Assembly: GCA_902601865.1 (NCBI GenBank)
Contig: CACKOX010000001.1
Location: 1-64,000 of the forward strand
Length of the DNA stretch: 64,000 nt
Source of the DNA: an uncultured Alphaproteobacteria bacterium
GTDB lineage: Bacteria > Pseudomonadota > Alphaproteobacteria > HIMB59
Reading direction: 5' to 3'
Positions within the stretch are counted from its first letter, which is position 1; every line of letters begins with the position of its first letter. The position numbers were made by a program, and so were the translations under genes. A model generated the notes under the pieces. That model was given only the letters and a program-made list of their open reading frames with translations. It was not told the origin of the DNA and made no database searches. Below, piece after piece: positions 52,263 to 62,880 of this stretch.

Positions 52263-53056
52263 TGTTTAGTCCACAAAAAACAATAGTTTCAATTGACCTA
52301 AAGGGAATGATTGCATCTGGAAGTAGAGCGCCACTGAATATGGATAATTTGAATGGGCTATTTTCAAAATTAATAAAAATGAAATTTCATGCACTTTCGA
52401 TTGTTATAAACTCACCTGGAGGTTCGCCTGTACAATCATCATTGATAGCTCAAAAAATAAGAGAAATTTCAGCTAAGAAAAAAGTTAAATGCTACTGTTT
52501 TGTTGAAGATGTTGCAGCTTCTGGAGGATATTGGCTCGCATGTGCCGCTGATGAAATTTATGCAGACGTTAATTCAATAGTTGGTTCAATAGGAGTTATT
52601 TCCGGTGGGTTTGGATTTACTGATTTAATAAAAAAGATTGGAGTAGAGAGAAGAATATTTACTGCAGGGGAGAATAAAAGTTTTTTAGATCCATTTCAAA
52701 AAGTAAATAAAAAAGACGAAGATAAATTAATTAAACTTCAAAAATTAATACACCAAAACTTTATTGATTGGGTTTCTTCTAGAAGAAAGAAGAAACTTAA
52801 TGATAAAAATCAAAAAATAATATTTTCAGGATCTTTTTGGTTAGCCAATGAGGCAAAAGATTTAGGTTTAATTGATGGAATTACATCTGAGTCAGCTTTT
52901 TTTAGAAGTAAATTTGGTGAAAAGACAAAAATAAAGAAAATCAAACAACCAAAGTCCTTAAAACAAAAGCTAGGACTAGGTATTAATTCTTTTAACAGTG
53001 AAGATTTAATTACTAAAGCAAAAGAAGAACTTCTTTTTAATAAATTTGGTATCTGA
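52262..53056 (+). CDS. S49 family peptidase (SppA/SohB-like)
   Basis: INSPGGSPVQSSLIAQKI, EDVAASGGYWLACAADEIYA. Confidence 0.92.
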   Translation: MFSPQKTIVSIDLKGMIASGSRAPLNMDNLNGLFSKLIKMKFHALSIVINSPGGSPVQSSLIAQKIREISAKKKVKCYCFVEDVAASGGYWLACAADEIYADVNSIVGSIGVISGGFGFTDLIKKIGVERRIFTAGENKSFLDPFQKVNKKDEDKLIKLQKLIHQNFIDWVSSRRKKKLNDKNQKIIFSGSFWLANEAKDLGLIDGITSESAFFRSKFGEKTKIKKIKQPKSLKQKLGLGINSFNSEDLITKAKEELLFNKFGI

Positions 53057-53059
53057 TAA

Positions 53060-54427
53060 ATGACCGCAGATAATATGGAAGATCTAGTATCCTTATGTAA
53101 AAGAAGAGGTTTCATTTTCCCATCTAATGACATTTATGGAGGCATGAAAGGCCTATATGACTTTGGGCCTATGGGCGTAGAGCTTAAACTAAATTTAAAA
53201 TCAGCATGGTGGAAATCAATGGTCTATGAAAGAGACGACGTTGAAGGACTGGACTCTACTATTTTAACGTCACCAACTGTTTTGAAATATTCTGGTCATG
53301 AGGATACATTCTCTGATCCATTAGTTGATTGCAAGGTTTGCAAGGCAAGATTTAGAGCAGACCAATTAGAAAATAGTGAGTGTCCTAGAGGTGGGTCCTT
53401 AACTAACTGTAAATCTAAGGATTTAACTGAAGCGAGGCCATTTAATTTAATGTTCAAAACTGCAATAGGACCAGTTGATGATGGTAGCTCATTTGCATAT
53501 TTAAGACCTGAGACAGCTCAACAGATTTTTGTAAACTTCAAAAATGTTGTTGACTCAACTAGTAGAGTGCCTCCTTTTGGTATAGCTCAAATTGGAAAAG
53601 CATTTAGAAATGAAATTACACCAAGAAACTTTATTTTTAGGGTTAGAGAGTTTGAACAAATGGAGCTTGAGTATTTTGTCAAACCTGGTTCTGATGAAGA
53701 TTGGCATAAATATTGGTTAGATAAACGCTTAAAATGGTGGGCTAAACAAGGAGTCAAATCAGAAAAATTAAAATTACTTGAGGTAGAGAAAAAAGATTTA
53801 TCTCACTATTCAAAAGCTACATTCGACATTATGTACGACTTCCCCCATGGTCTTGAAGAACTTGAGGGTATTGCTAATAGAACTGATTTTGACTTAGGAT
53901 CTCACTCTAAAAATCAAAAAGATTTTAATATTAAAGCTAATATTCAAGAAAATAATAACTCTACAACAAAATTAGCTATTCAAGATTTAGAAAATAAAGA
54001 ATGGTTTATACCTTTTGTTATAGAACCTTCTGCAGGAGTAGAGAGAGGTGTTTTGGCTGTTTTGAATGAGGCTTATACTATTGAGGAAGCTAACAAAAGA
54101 ACTTTGCTTAAGCTTAAACCTCATTTATCACCAATCAAAGCAGCTGTAATCCCACTAAAAAGAAATAACTCTGATTTGGTTAAAATTGCTAATAATGTTA
54201 AATCAGAACTTCAATCACTTGGTTTAGGAAGAGTTATGGTTGAAAATACTGGAAATATTGGCAAAAATTATCGTAGACATGATGAAATAGGAACGCCTTT
54301 ATGTATCACGATTGATTTTGAGACTCTTGAAAATCAGACAGTTACAATTCGTGACAGAGATACAATGAAACAAGAAAAAGTATCTTTATCTGAAGTGGCA
54401 AACTATTACTCTAAATATTTTAAGTAA
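53060..54427 (+). CDS. glycyl-tRNA synthetase, single-chain class II
   Basis: [40 protein letters not shown]...[15 protein letters not shown]-terminal anticodon-binding domain. Confidence 0.94.
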   Translation: MTADNMEDLVSLCKRRGFIFPSNDIYGGMKGLYDFGPMGVELKLNLKSAWWKSMVYERDDVEGLDSTILTSPTVLKYSGHEDTFSDPLVDCKVCKARFRADQLENSECPRGGSLTNCKSKDLTEARPFNLMFKTAIGPVDDGSSFAYLRPETAQQIFVNFKNVVDSTSRVPPFGIAQIGKAFRNEITPRNFIFRVREFEQMELEYFVKPGSDEDWHKYWLDKRLKWWAKQGVKSEKLKLLEVEKKDLSHYSKATFDIMYDFPHGLEELEGIANRTDFDLGSHSKNQKDFNIKANIQENNNSTTKLAIQDLENKEWFIPFVIEPSAGVERGVLAVLNEAYTIEEANKRTLLKLKPHLSPIKAAVIPLKRNNSDLVKIANNVKSELQSLGLGRVMVENTGNIGKNYRRHDEIGTPLCITIDFETLENQTVTIRDRDTMKQEKVSLSEVANYYSKYFK

Positions 54428-54428
54428 T

Positions 54429-55010
54429 TTATTTTTTAAGAAAAATGGGTTCTCTTAAAATAAAATAATTATTTAATTGAAATAATATTTCAGAATTATT
54501 GGGGAGATTTTGTGGTTTTTTCTCAAATACTTTGACTGTTACTTTTTTTTTATTTAGTTGTCGATGCTTTATTCTTGAAACTACCTCTTGCCCTACAAAG
54601 CATCCCTTTGAATAATCCACTAATTCATCATTGATTTCTGATGGGAGCAAAGAGGAATGTTTAAGGAGGTTAGCATCAATATTACCAGAAGATAGTTGAT
54701 TTAAGATATATTTTTCGTCGTATTCTGTAGCGTCAATATTTTCAATATGAAGATTTACATCAGATAATGATGCATATTTTTTTAAATAAGTGGCTAAATC
54801 ATTTTGATCATTAGTACAAACCAAATCATAAGATTCATTTGAATTAGTAATTATTATTTCATATAGAATCTTCCCTTGAGGGGTAAGTATATAACTAAAC
54901 AACTCTTCCTCTAATTTATTCAAGTCGTTGGTAATAATATTTTGTAAAAAATCAAATCTTTCTGATCCAGATACTTTAATTTTTATTGGATTAAGTGTTT
55001 CAATTTGCAT
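54429..55010 (-). CDS. YgfZ/GcvT-like folate-binding protein
   Basis: YSKGCFVGQEVVSRIKHR (KGCxxGQE signature). Confidence 0.88.
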   Translation of the reverse strand: MQIETLNPIKIKVSGSERFDFLQNIITNDLNKLEEELFSYILTPQGKILYEIIITNSNESYDLVCTNDQNDLATYLKKYASLSDVNLHIENIDATEYDEKYILNQLSSGNIDANLLKHSSLLPSEINDELVDYSKGCFVGQEVVSRIKHRQLNKKKVTVKVFEKKPQNLPNNSEILFQLNNYFILREPIFLKK

Positions 55011-55036
55011 GTAATATATTATCTATATGTATATAT

Positions 55037-55957
55037 ATGCATTTATTATTTATTTCTTCAAATAGAATAGGTGACTCACTAATAAACCTCCAAGTCCTAA
55101 ATAATTATATACGAAAAAATAAGAAAAATATTGAAGTAACATTAGTTTCCGGTTCTTTGCCAATGCCAATCTATGATGATTATTCTATGATTTCTAAAAG
55201 GGTAATATTAACCAAGCAAAAATATAATTTACATTGGATTAAACTGTATAAAGAGCTCTCTGCATTCAGATATGATGAAATAGTAGATTTTAGATCTTCT
55301 CTTATTGGTTATTTCTTAAGAGTAAAAAAAAGAAATATATTTAGAATGAAAAAATCTAAAAATATATATGAACAGATTCATCATAAATTTGACACAGATT
55401 TAAAAAAAGACTTTAAAATATTAACAGATCGAGTACGAAATATTTTCCCAAATTCAAATTACGCATGTATAGCCCCTTTTACAAATTGGGCTCCTAAAGA
55501 GTGGCCTACCGAACAATATGTAAATATTGCTAAATATTTAATAGATAAAGGAATAGATAAAATATTTATTTTAGGATCAGAAGAAGAGAGTTCGAAATTT
55601 CATCATTTTGAGTCAGTACTGGGTAATAAGGTAATTAATAGATGTGGGAAGCAACATATTCTCAATGATTATGGTTTATTACAAAAATCTAGACTTTTTA
55701 TTGGCAATGACTCTTCCATGATGCATATGGCCGCTTTAAGTAAAACTCCAACTTTAGGACTTTTCGGTCCAACTAATGATAATATATATTTTCCAGAAAT
55801 CTTTGATCATTGTCACTTAGTTAGGTCAACAGAGTCCTTTGAAAGTCTTGTGAGTAAAACTCAAAACTATACTTTAAATAATTGTTTAATGAATGATGTG
55901 TCTTATAATCAGGTGATTGAAAAAGTAAATTATATATTAAATGCTCAAAATTTTTAG
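55037..55957 (+). CDS. glycosyltransferase family 9 (heptosyltransferase-like); start corrected from 54995
   Basis: FISSNRIGDSLINLQVL, APFTNWAPKEWPTEQY, FIGNDSSMMHMAA...PTLGLFGPT. Confidence 0.85.
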   Translation: MHLLFISSNRIGDSLINLQVLNNYIRKNKKNIEVTLVSGSLPMPIYDDYSMISKRVILTKQKYNLHWIKLYKELSAFRYDEIVDFRSSLIGYFLRVKKRNIFRMKKSKNIYEQIHHKFDTDLKKDFKILTDRVRNIFPNSNYACIAPFTNWAPKEWPTEQYVNIAKYLIDKGIDKIFILGSEEESSKFHHFESVLGNKVINRCGKQHILNDYGLLQKSRLFIGNDSSMMHMAALSKTPTLGLFGPTNDNIYFPEIFDHCHLVRSTESFESLVSKTQNYTLNNCLMNDVSYNQVIEKVNYILNAQNF

Positions 55958-56954
55958 GCCTTGTGATTTTCATGTTCACTTAAGAGAAGGACAAATTTTA
56001 AAACATATTTTAAAAGAAAATAATAAAAATTTTCAAAAAATTTTAGTTATGCCAAATTTAGCAAAACCGATAACTAATGAAAAAATTTTATCTAAATACA
56101 GAGCATTAGTCTTAAAAAATAATAAAAATACTGAAATACTTTTTACTATCTATTTAAATCAAGATTGTAAGATTTCAGATTTAAGAGATATGATAAAAAA
56201 TAATCTGTTTTTTGCAGCTAAATTATATCCCCTTCATGCTACTACTAATTCCTCTTCAGGAGTAAAAGATATAAAAAAAATGTCAAAATACTTTGAGTTT
56301 CTGGAAAAAAATAAAATTCCATTATGTTTACATGGAGAACATATCCACAAAGATGACGATCCTTATGAACGTGAAAAGAAATTTCTTGAGTATGAGTTAT
56401 CTTGGCTTGTAAAAAATTTTAAAAGTCTAAAAATAACTTTAGAACACATAACTACTAAAGATTCCGTAGATTTTGTAAAATCAAATAATAACATAGCTGC
56501 TTCTATAACAACCCATCATTTATTAGAAAACACAAATACTTTTCTTGGAGACTATTTAAAACCAGAGTTATTTTGCAAACCTATTATTAAAAGTACAAAA
56601 CACCAGAAATCATTACTTAGTGCTGCTTTATCTGGTAATTCGAAGTTTTTCTTCGGCTCTGACTCTGCTCCTCATCTTAGAAATTATAAATTTACTGAAA
56701 GTTGTTGTGCGGGGGTTTATTCAACTAAATATTCAGTATCCAATATATTGGAACTTTTCTATTCCTCAAAAAAAACTAATAATTTAAATAAATTTCTAAC
56801 AATCAATGGATGCAAGCATTACAATCTTAAATTCGATAAAAAACTAATTTCATATGTGAGACAAAAAGATTTTAAATTTCAAAAATATTCAAAATTTAAA
56901 AATGATAGTTTAATTAACTATAACCACTTTAAAAATTGCTGGATAAAAAATTAA
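55941..56954 (+). CDS. pyrC: dihydroorotase (homodimeric PyrC type)
   Basis: CDFHVHLREGQIL, AAKLYPLHATTNSSSGV, HGEHI, FGSDSAPH. Confidence 0.93.
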   Translation: MLKIFRPCDFHVHLREGQILKHILKENNKNFQKILVMPNLAKPITNEKILSKYRALVLKNNKNTEILFTIYLNQDCKISDLRDMIKNNLFFAAKLYPLHATTNSSSGVKDIKKMSKYFEFLEKNKIPLCLHGEHIHKDDDPYEREKKFLEYELSWLVKNFKSLKITLEHITTKDSVDFVKSNNNIAASITTHHLLENTNTFLGDYLKPELFCKPIIKSTKHQKSLLSAALSGNSKFFFGSDSAPHLRNYKFTESCCAGVYSTKYSVSNILELFYSSKKTNNLNKFLTINGCKHYNLKFDKKLISYVRQKDFKFQKYSKFKNDSLINYNHFKNCWIKN

Positions 56955-57982
56955 CCCAATAATTTTGTTAAATGGCCCATTTTCCTGCCATTTTTTGATT
57001 CCTTTTTATAATAATCATGAAAATATTCATCTTTTTTGAATTCTTTATCACGATAATTATAAATATCCTCTCCAAGAATATTTGTCATTTCAGATTTATA
57101 CCTTAGTATCGGCTTTATTTTTTCAAGATCGCATACAGATCTGAGGTGGGACTCAAACTGACTTACATTATATGACTCAATAGTTAAATGCCCTGAGTTG
57201 TGCACTCTAGGCGCTATTTCATTTAATAATAATTCATTTTTATCTGTAATAAAAAACTCTAAACAGAAAGTGCCCACATAACTTATTTTTTTGGCAAAAT
57301 TAACAGCGTGGTTTTTTGCCTCCTCAACAATTGATTGATTTGAATTTGCTGGTGAAAATGATTTGAAAAGAATTTGATCTTTGTGAACATTTTCTATCGG
57401 TTGATAGGTAAAAATTGTTCCATCTTGATATCTTACAGCGATAATAGAAATTTCTTGTTGTAAGTTTATTTTCTTTTCTAAGATATAATCATTTTTAGGT
57501 ATATCAGGTATTTCCATTGCACTATTAACCACATACTGTCCTTTACCATCATATCCAAGCTTGCGAGTTTTTAATATTGCTGGAAAGAAATCCATATTAA
57601 CTGATTTTAAATCCTCTATATCTTTGATTTCAATATATGGAACTGTGGGAATATTAATTTTATTTACGTAATTTTTTTCAGTTAAACGGTCCTGAATAAT
57701 TTTATTAATTTGGGAACTAGGAGATACCGTTATTTTATTTTCTATATACGACAAAGTCTTAAATGGGATATTCTCAAACTCATAAGTAACAAAATCACAC
57801 CCTTCAATAAAAGTGTCTATTTCATCAAAATCATCATATTGTTTAATAGCATAATTATTTGCATATTTAATTGCTGGGGAGTCATTAGAGTCGGTGTAAA
57901 TAAACGTTTGGATACTCAATTTTTTAGCTACTTGACATAACATCATACCAAGTTGACCTCCACCTAATATACCAATGATCAT
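56951..57982 (-). CDS. purK: 5-(carboxyamino)imidazole ribonucleotide synthase
   Basis: GILGGGQLGMML, KTRKLGYDGKGQ, NEIAPRVHNSGH. Confidence 0.96.
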   Translation of the reverse strand: MIIGILGGGQLGMMLCQVAKKLSIQTFIYTDSNDSPAIKYANNYAIKQYDDFDEIDTFIEGCDFVTYEFENIPFKTLSYIENKITVSPSSQINKIIQDRLTEKNYVNKINIPTVPYIEIKDIEDLKSVNMDFFPAILKTRKLGYDGKGQYVVNSAMEIPDIPKNDYILEKKINLQQEISIIAVRYQDGTIFTYQPIENVHKDQILFKSFSPANSNQSIVEEAKNHAVNFAKKISYVGTFCLEFFITDKNELLLNEIAPRVHNSGHLTIESYNVSQFESHLRSVCDLEKIKPILRYKSEMTNILGEDIYNYRDKEFKKDEYFHDYYKKESKNGRKMGHLTKLLG

Positions 57983-58470
57983 TACTTAGGTGTCTTTTTG
58001 ATTTTTTTTGTTTGAGCCAGTCTCCATTTAATCAATTGATTTTCAACTTTAGAGTCGTAATTACTAATAATTGAAGCTGCATATAAAGCAGCATTTTTTG
58101 CTCCATTTTCACCAATTGCAACAGTTCCTACAGGAACTCCAAAAGGCATTTGTGCTATAGAAAGCAAACTATCTAATCCTTTTAATGTTTTTGATTCAAT
58201 GGGAACACCAATTACTGGGATGTGAGTTATAGCTGCGATCATACCAGGTAAATGAGCCGCGCCGCCAGCACCAGCAATTATTATCTTAATACCTTTGTCG
58301 TAAGCTTGTTCTGCATATTCATATAACCTTTTTGGGGTTCGGTGTGCAGAAACTATTTTTTTTTCGTGACTAATCTTTAATTTTTTTAATACAGTGCTTG
58401 TATGTTTAAGAGTTGACCAGTCACTTTGGCTGCCCATTACGATTGAAATTTTAGGATTAGATAGTTTCAT
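57982..58470 (-). CDS. purE: 5-(carboxyamino)imidazole ribonucleotide mutase
   Basis: IVMGSQSDWSTLKHT, GAGGAAHLPGMIAA. Confidence 0.97.
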   Translation of the reverse strand: MKLSNPKISIVMGSQSDWSTLKHTSTVLKKLKISHEKKIVSAHRTPKRLYEYAEQAYDKGIKIIIAGAGGAAHLPGMIAAITHIPVIGVPIESKTLKGLDSLLSIAQMPFGVPVGTVAIGENGAKNAALYAASIISNYDSKVENQLIKWRLAQTKKIKKTPK

Positions 58471-59237
58471 TTTTTTGAAAATTTTTTCTCAGTAATTTTA
58501 AAATAAAATTTATAGGGTAATAGTTTACCAAATTTCATTAGAGAATTAAAAGGAAAAGGAAATGTAATCTCGAAGCCTTTTTTATATATTTTATTAAAAA
58601 TTATCTCAGCTGCCTTATTGGGGGACATTAAATAAGGCATTTTGAATGTATTTACTTTTGTGGCAGGAGTCTTTACAAATCCTGGGCATATTAATTTTAC
58701 ATTTAATCCATTATAAATTTCAGATTTCATAGACTCTGCTAAATTTATTAATGCCGCCTTTGAGGGTCCATATAAAATAGACTTTGGAAGACCTTTATAT
58801 CCTGCAGTTGATGACATTAATGCTATAGTATTTTTTGAGTCGAGTTTAAAATTCTTTCTTATCAATTCTAAAGATAAATAAACACTAAGAACATTAGTAT
58901 TAAAAGTTAGTTTGGCATTTTCAAAATTAAAATCATTAAAACTGTCAGGTACATAAATTCCTGCATTTAAGATAAATGTGTTTATGTTCCTATTTTTCTT
59001 AAATACCTCTTCAATTACTGATTTACTCGAGTCAAAATCTGCTAAATCTGTTTTTATAAACTCAAATTTAGTATTATTTAATGTTGTGGGAGGTATCTTC
59101 GTATTATCCCTAGCTAAGCCTATAACACTCCAGCCCTGTTTAAGATATTCCTCACAAAGCGCATAGCCAATCCCACTGCTTGCGCCGGTTATAAAAACTT
59201 TGCTATCTTGTGTATTCGCTGATGAATTTTTTTGCAT
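58467..59237 (-). CDS. SDR family oxidoreductase
   Basis: FITGASSGIGYAL, NAGIYVP, YGPSKAAL. Confidence 0.9.
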   Translation of the reverse strand: MQKNSSANTQDSKVFITGASSGIGYALCEEYLKQGWSVIGLARDNTKIPPTTLNNTKFEFIKTDLADFDSSKSVIEEVFKKNRNINTFILNAGIYVPDSFNDFNFENAKLTFNTNVLSVYLSLELIRKNFKLDSKNTIALMSSTAGYKGLPKSILYGPSKAALINLAESMKSEIYNGLNVKLICPGFVKTPATKVNTFKMPYLMSPNKAAEIIFNKIYKKGFEITFPFPFNSLMKFGKLLPYKFYFKITEKKFSKK

Positions 59238-60690
59238 TAGAAATATGAGTACTAATTTTAGATTTGTCCATTTTATTTACAGTATAGTACATCATAGAGA
59301 GCCTCTGGTTAGTCTTAAAATAATTTTTATTTTTATATATAAAATTCCAGTATAAACCATCCAGTGTTTGAGTCCAATCACCTCGACTATAATTACTCAT
59401 TTTCAATAAGTAATTCGATCCACATAAATAAGGTTTTGTTGCAAATATTCCTCCATCACTAAACATTCCCATTCCATAAACATTTGGTGTCATCACCCAA
59501 TCTGAGGAGTCGATAAATGTCTCCATAAACCATTTATAGACCTCTGAAGGTTTAAGACCTGATAAGTTCATTATATTACTAATTACCATTAGTCTTGGAA
59601 TATGATGAACGTATCCACTTTTATTTAAATTAGATATCATGTCATTTAAAATTGGAATATTAGTTGTCCCTTCATACCAATGCTTTGTTAATTTTCTAGT
59701 ATTTCCAAAAAAATTGCCTTTACTAAAATCTTTATAATAATAGATATTTAGGTACCTCATGAATTCTCTCCACCCAAAGATTTGTCTTATAAATCCTTCA
59801 TAATTGTTGATACCAACTTTACTATAGGAAATTAAATTTAATCGATCTAATACGTCTTTTGGAGTTAATAAACCCATGTTTAATGGAGCGCTAATTAAAC
59901 TATGGTTTATATAAGGATCATTAATTCTTATAAAATCTTCATAATGGCCAAAATTTTCTAGTTTCTCATTAATGAAATTATCAAGAACTTTAGATGAGTC
60001 TTTAAAATTCATAGGAAATATTATTTTTTTTTCTAAAATTCCAAAATGGTTTGCAAAAAACTTATTAATTAATTTCTTAATATCTTCGTAATGTTTCGAC
60101 TCAAACATATAAGATTTAGGACTCTCATATTCTTTTGGGACTCTTTTTCTATTATCTTCATCAAAACTCCATTTATCTCCAATAGGCCTGTTGTCTTTAA
60201 CAAATATTTCAAAAGTTTTTCTAACATTGCTGTAAAAATTAGCTAACTGAGGTTTTTTGGTCGTAACCATGCCCCGATAGTCAGACCTACTTACAAGAAA
60301 CATAGGTGATTTATGAAAGGTTAATTTAATTTTGTTATTTTTACAAAATTGTTCAAATTTTTTTCTAAATTCTAAGTCCTCTATCTCAAAAATATTAATT
60401 TTAAAAATATTTTTAGATACCAAGAAGCTTTTTAAGCCTTCAAAATAGTCCTTAAAATTAGAAATATTTTTGTCAAGTGAGATATAATTTACTTTGAAAT
60501 TATTTTTTTTTAAATAGTCCCTATATTCTCTCATAGAGGCTAGAAAATAATAAATTTTTTGTTTGTGATGCTTAAAATAGCTACAAAGACCAAGATCCTC
60601 TTGAATAAAAAATTCACATGAATTTTTAAAATCTTTTAAATTCTTTTTTTCAAACAGCTGATTTCCAAGAACTACAAAGCACTCTTTCAT
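59203..60690 (-). CDS. cryptochrome/photolyase family protein (PhrB/6-4-like clade)
   Basis: 495 aa; PNVYGMGMFSDGGIFATKPYLCGSNYLLKMSNY...DGLYWNF. Confidence 0.88.
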   Translation of the reverse strand: MKECFVVLGNQLFEKKNLKDFKNSCEFFIQEDLGLCSYFKHHKQKIYYFLASMREYRDYLKKNNFKVNYISLDKNISNFKDYFEGLKSFLVSKNIFKINIFEIEDLEFRKKFEQFCKNNKIKLTFHKSPMFLVSRSDYRGMVTTKKPQLANFYSNVRKTFEIFVKDNRPIGDKWSFDEDNRKRVPKEYESPKSYMFESKHYEDIKKLINKFFANHFGILEKKIIFPMNFKDSSKVLDNFINEKLENFGHYEDFIRINDPYINHSLISAPLNMGLLTPKDVLDRLNLISYSKVGINNYEGFIRQIFGWREFMRYLNIYYYKDFSKGNFFGNTRKLTKHWYEGTTNIPILNDMISNLNKSGYVHHIPRLMVISNIMNLSGLKPSEVYKWFMETFIDSSDWVMTPNVYGMGMFSDGGIFATKPYLCGSNYLLKMSNYSRGDWTQTLDGLYWNFIYKNKNYFKTNQRLSMMYYTVNKMDKSKISTHISNAKKFISEYTR

Positions 60691-60700
60691 TCAGGTTTAA

Positions 60701-61402
60701 TTATCTTGTAATTAGGGTAGATCTACCACCATCAACTTGAAAATTTTGACCTGTTATCCATGATGATTTTTCAGATATTAGGAAAGAAGCTAAGTTTCCT
60801 ATATCATCTCCCGTACCAAGTCTTGACATTGGATGAAGTTTGCCTATTCCCTCAGCAACTTTTTCATTTGATACCATAAAATTTGACATTTTAGATACAG
60901 ATAGACTAGGAGATATTGTATTAAATCTTATCTTAGGTGCATAATCAGCAGCTAAAGAATTTGACAAACCTATCAAGGCACTTTTAGCTGAAGCTATTGC
61001 AGTATGGTTTTTAAATCCCCTTACAGCAGCAATTGAAGAAAAAAACACGACAGAGGATGACTCAGACATTTTACCTATACTGTGGTTTAAAAAATGTACG
61101 ATATTATAAAAGTTTTCATCCATAATTTTTTTAAAATCATCTAAACTTGTACTAGAAAAAGGTTTAAGGTTTATAGAACCAATTGCAAAAACAATGCCAG
61201 AGATTTGGTAATCAATATTTTTAATAAAATTTTCTGTCTCAGAAAAATCGTTTATATCCAATATATTTTTTTCAAAACTACCTTCAACGTCACCATCAAA
61301 AGCGCTTCTTGATAGAAGGACTAATTCATTATTATCTTTTAGATTTGCAATACAAGATTTACCTACAGAACCGTTAGCTCCTATAATTAGAATTTTATTC
61401 AT
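60701..61402 (-). CDS. SDR family oxidoreductase
   Basis: IIGANGSVGKSC, SSIAAVRG, ASAKSALIGL, WITGQNFQVDGG. Confidence 0.88.
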   Translation of the reverse strand: MNKILIIGANGSVGKSCIANLKDNNELVLLSRSAFDGDVEGSFEKNILDINDFSETENFIKNIDYQISGIVFAIGSINLKPFSSTSLDDFKKIMDENFYNIVHFLNHSIGKMSESSSVVFFSSIAAVRGFKNHTAIASAKSALIGLSNSLAADYAPKIRFNTISPSLSVSKMSNFMVSNEKVAEGIGKLHPMSRLGTGDDIGNLASFLISEKSSWITGQNFQVDGGRSTLITR

Positions 61403-61435
61403 AGCTTTTTATACCAAATCAGACTCTAATTAGAT

Positions 61436-62455
61436 TTAATTCTTAATGATTTTTAAACTATAACATGTCGTAAAAACAAATAGTAAAGTCCCAATTATTT
61501 GATGAATAGAGCCTAAAGAAACTTGAACATTACTTAAAACAACAAAAACTCCTATAAATAGCTGAATGAAAACTAAAGAAATTATTAATAGAAGATGTAA
61601 TTTTTGATATTTATTACTAATTTCTTTAAGGTGCCTTAAACCCAAATAAAGTATTGTAATGAACGATAAGTAAGCTAAAGCTCTATGAAAAAAATGTATA
61701 AAGACACTATTGTCAAAAAAACCAAATAATCGATCATCCAAGAAAAGCAAATTTTCAGGTATATAACTATCTCCCATTTTAGGCCAGGTGTTAAATGATT
61801 TACCTGCATCTAGACCTGCCATAAATGCCCCATAAATTACTGTGAAAAAAATTATTAAATTAAAAAAAATAAAAATTGATTTATGGGAACTAAACTTACT
61901 TTCGTAACTACCAATGTTAAGTCTTTTAATAAACAAAAAAGCAATAAAGGAGAGAATTATTTGGGCGATGATCAAATGAACTGCCAGTCTAATATGACTT
62001 ACATAGGGGTTCATATCTAAACCACTTTTTACCATCCACCAACCTATTAAACCTTGAGAGCCTCCAAGAAAAAGAAGAAACAAATATGATAGCAACTCTT
62101 CTTTAGAGAAGTATTTCTTCAAAGCGAAGACAACAAAAGGAACTATAAAAATAATACCTATAATTCTTCCAAGAACTCTATGCCCATATTCCCACCAAAA
62201 GATATATTTAAATTCTGATAGTGTCATATTTACGTTTTTAATTTGATATTCTGGATATTGTTTGTAGTCGTCAAAAACTTTTAACCAATCTCCATCAGAC
62301 AGCGGAGGTATTGTTCCCACAAATAATTTCCAATCGACCATGGACAACCCTGATTCTGTAAGTCTTGTAAGCCCTCCCACAATAATCATTAATAAGATTA
62401 TTGTCATAAGGCTTACCAACCATATCTTGATTTGAAAACTCTCAGTTTTATACAT
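61436..62455 (-). CDS. ctaA: heme A synthase (CtaA/COX15)
   Basis: IIVGGLTRLTESGLSMVDWK, FWWEYGHRVLGRIIG, HLIIAQIILS, HRALAYLSF. Confidence 0.95.
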   Translation of the reverse strand: MYKTESFQIKIWLVSLMTIILLMIIVGGLTRLTESGLSMVDWKLFVGTIPPLSDGDWLKVFDDYKQYPEYQIKNVNMTLSEFKYIFWWEYGHRVLGRIIGIIFIVPFVVFALKKYFSKEELLSYLFLLFLGGSQGLIGWWMVKSGLDMNPYVSHIRLAVHLIIAQIILSFIAFLFIKRLNIGSYESKFSSHKSIFIFFNLIIFFTVIYGAFMAGLDAGKSFNTWPKMGDSYIPENLLFLDDRLFGFFDNSVFIHFFHRALAYLSFITILYLGLRHLKEISNKYQKLHLLLIISLVFIQLFIGVFVVLSNVQVSLGSIHQIIGTLLFVFTTCYSLKIIKN

Positions 62456-62562
62456 CTAATCTAAACTTATAATTTTTTAGAATATATTTAGTATATTAAT
62501 TTTAGTCGCATTCAGCCTATCGAACTGATAGACCTAATAGTCTAAAATACTGTAAATTTCAA

Positions 62563-62880
62563 ATGTCATACCATATCAACGTTATAGATCATGATGGTTC
62601 TCCTCATAAAATTGAGGCAACAATTGGATTTTCAATTATGGAAATTATCAGAGATGCTGGTTTAGATATCGAAGCAATATGTGGTGGTTGTTGTGCATGT
62701 GCCACTTGTCATTGTTATGTTGAGGATAAATGGTTAGAAAAGATATCAAAAGCTGATGATGACGAAGAATCTATGCTTGACCAGGCAATGGATATTAAAA
62801 AAAATTCGAGACTTTCATGTCAAATCCCATTTACAGAAGAGCTCAATGGTATTACTTTAACTTTAGCACCTAAATTTTGA
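62563..62880 (+). CDS. 2Fe-2S ferredoxin (adrenodoxin-type)
   Basis: CGGCCACATCHCYV ... RLSCQI. Confidence 0.93.
   Translation: MSYHINVIDHDGSPHKIEATIGFSIMEIIRDAGLDIEAICGGCCACATCHCYVEDKWLEKISKADDDEESMLDQAMDIKKNSRLSCQIPFTEELNGITLTLAPKF

Noticed and set aside
62510-62560. Short inverted repeat CTATC-GAACT-GATAG upstream of the ferredoxin gene as an Fe-S regulator site
   Set aside because: Only 5-bp arms and no match I can defend to a known operator
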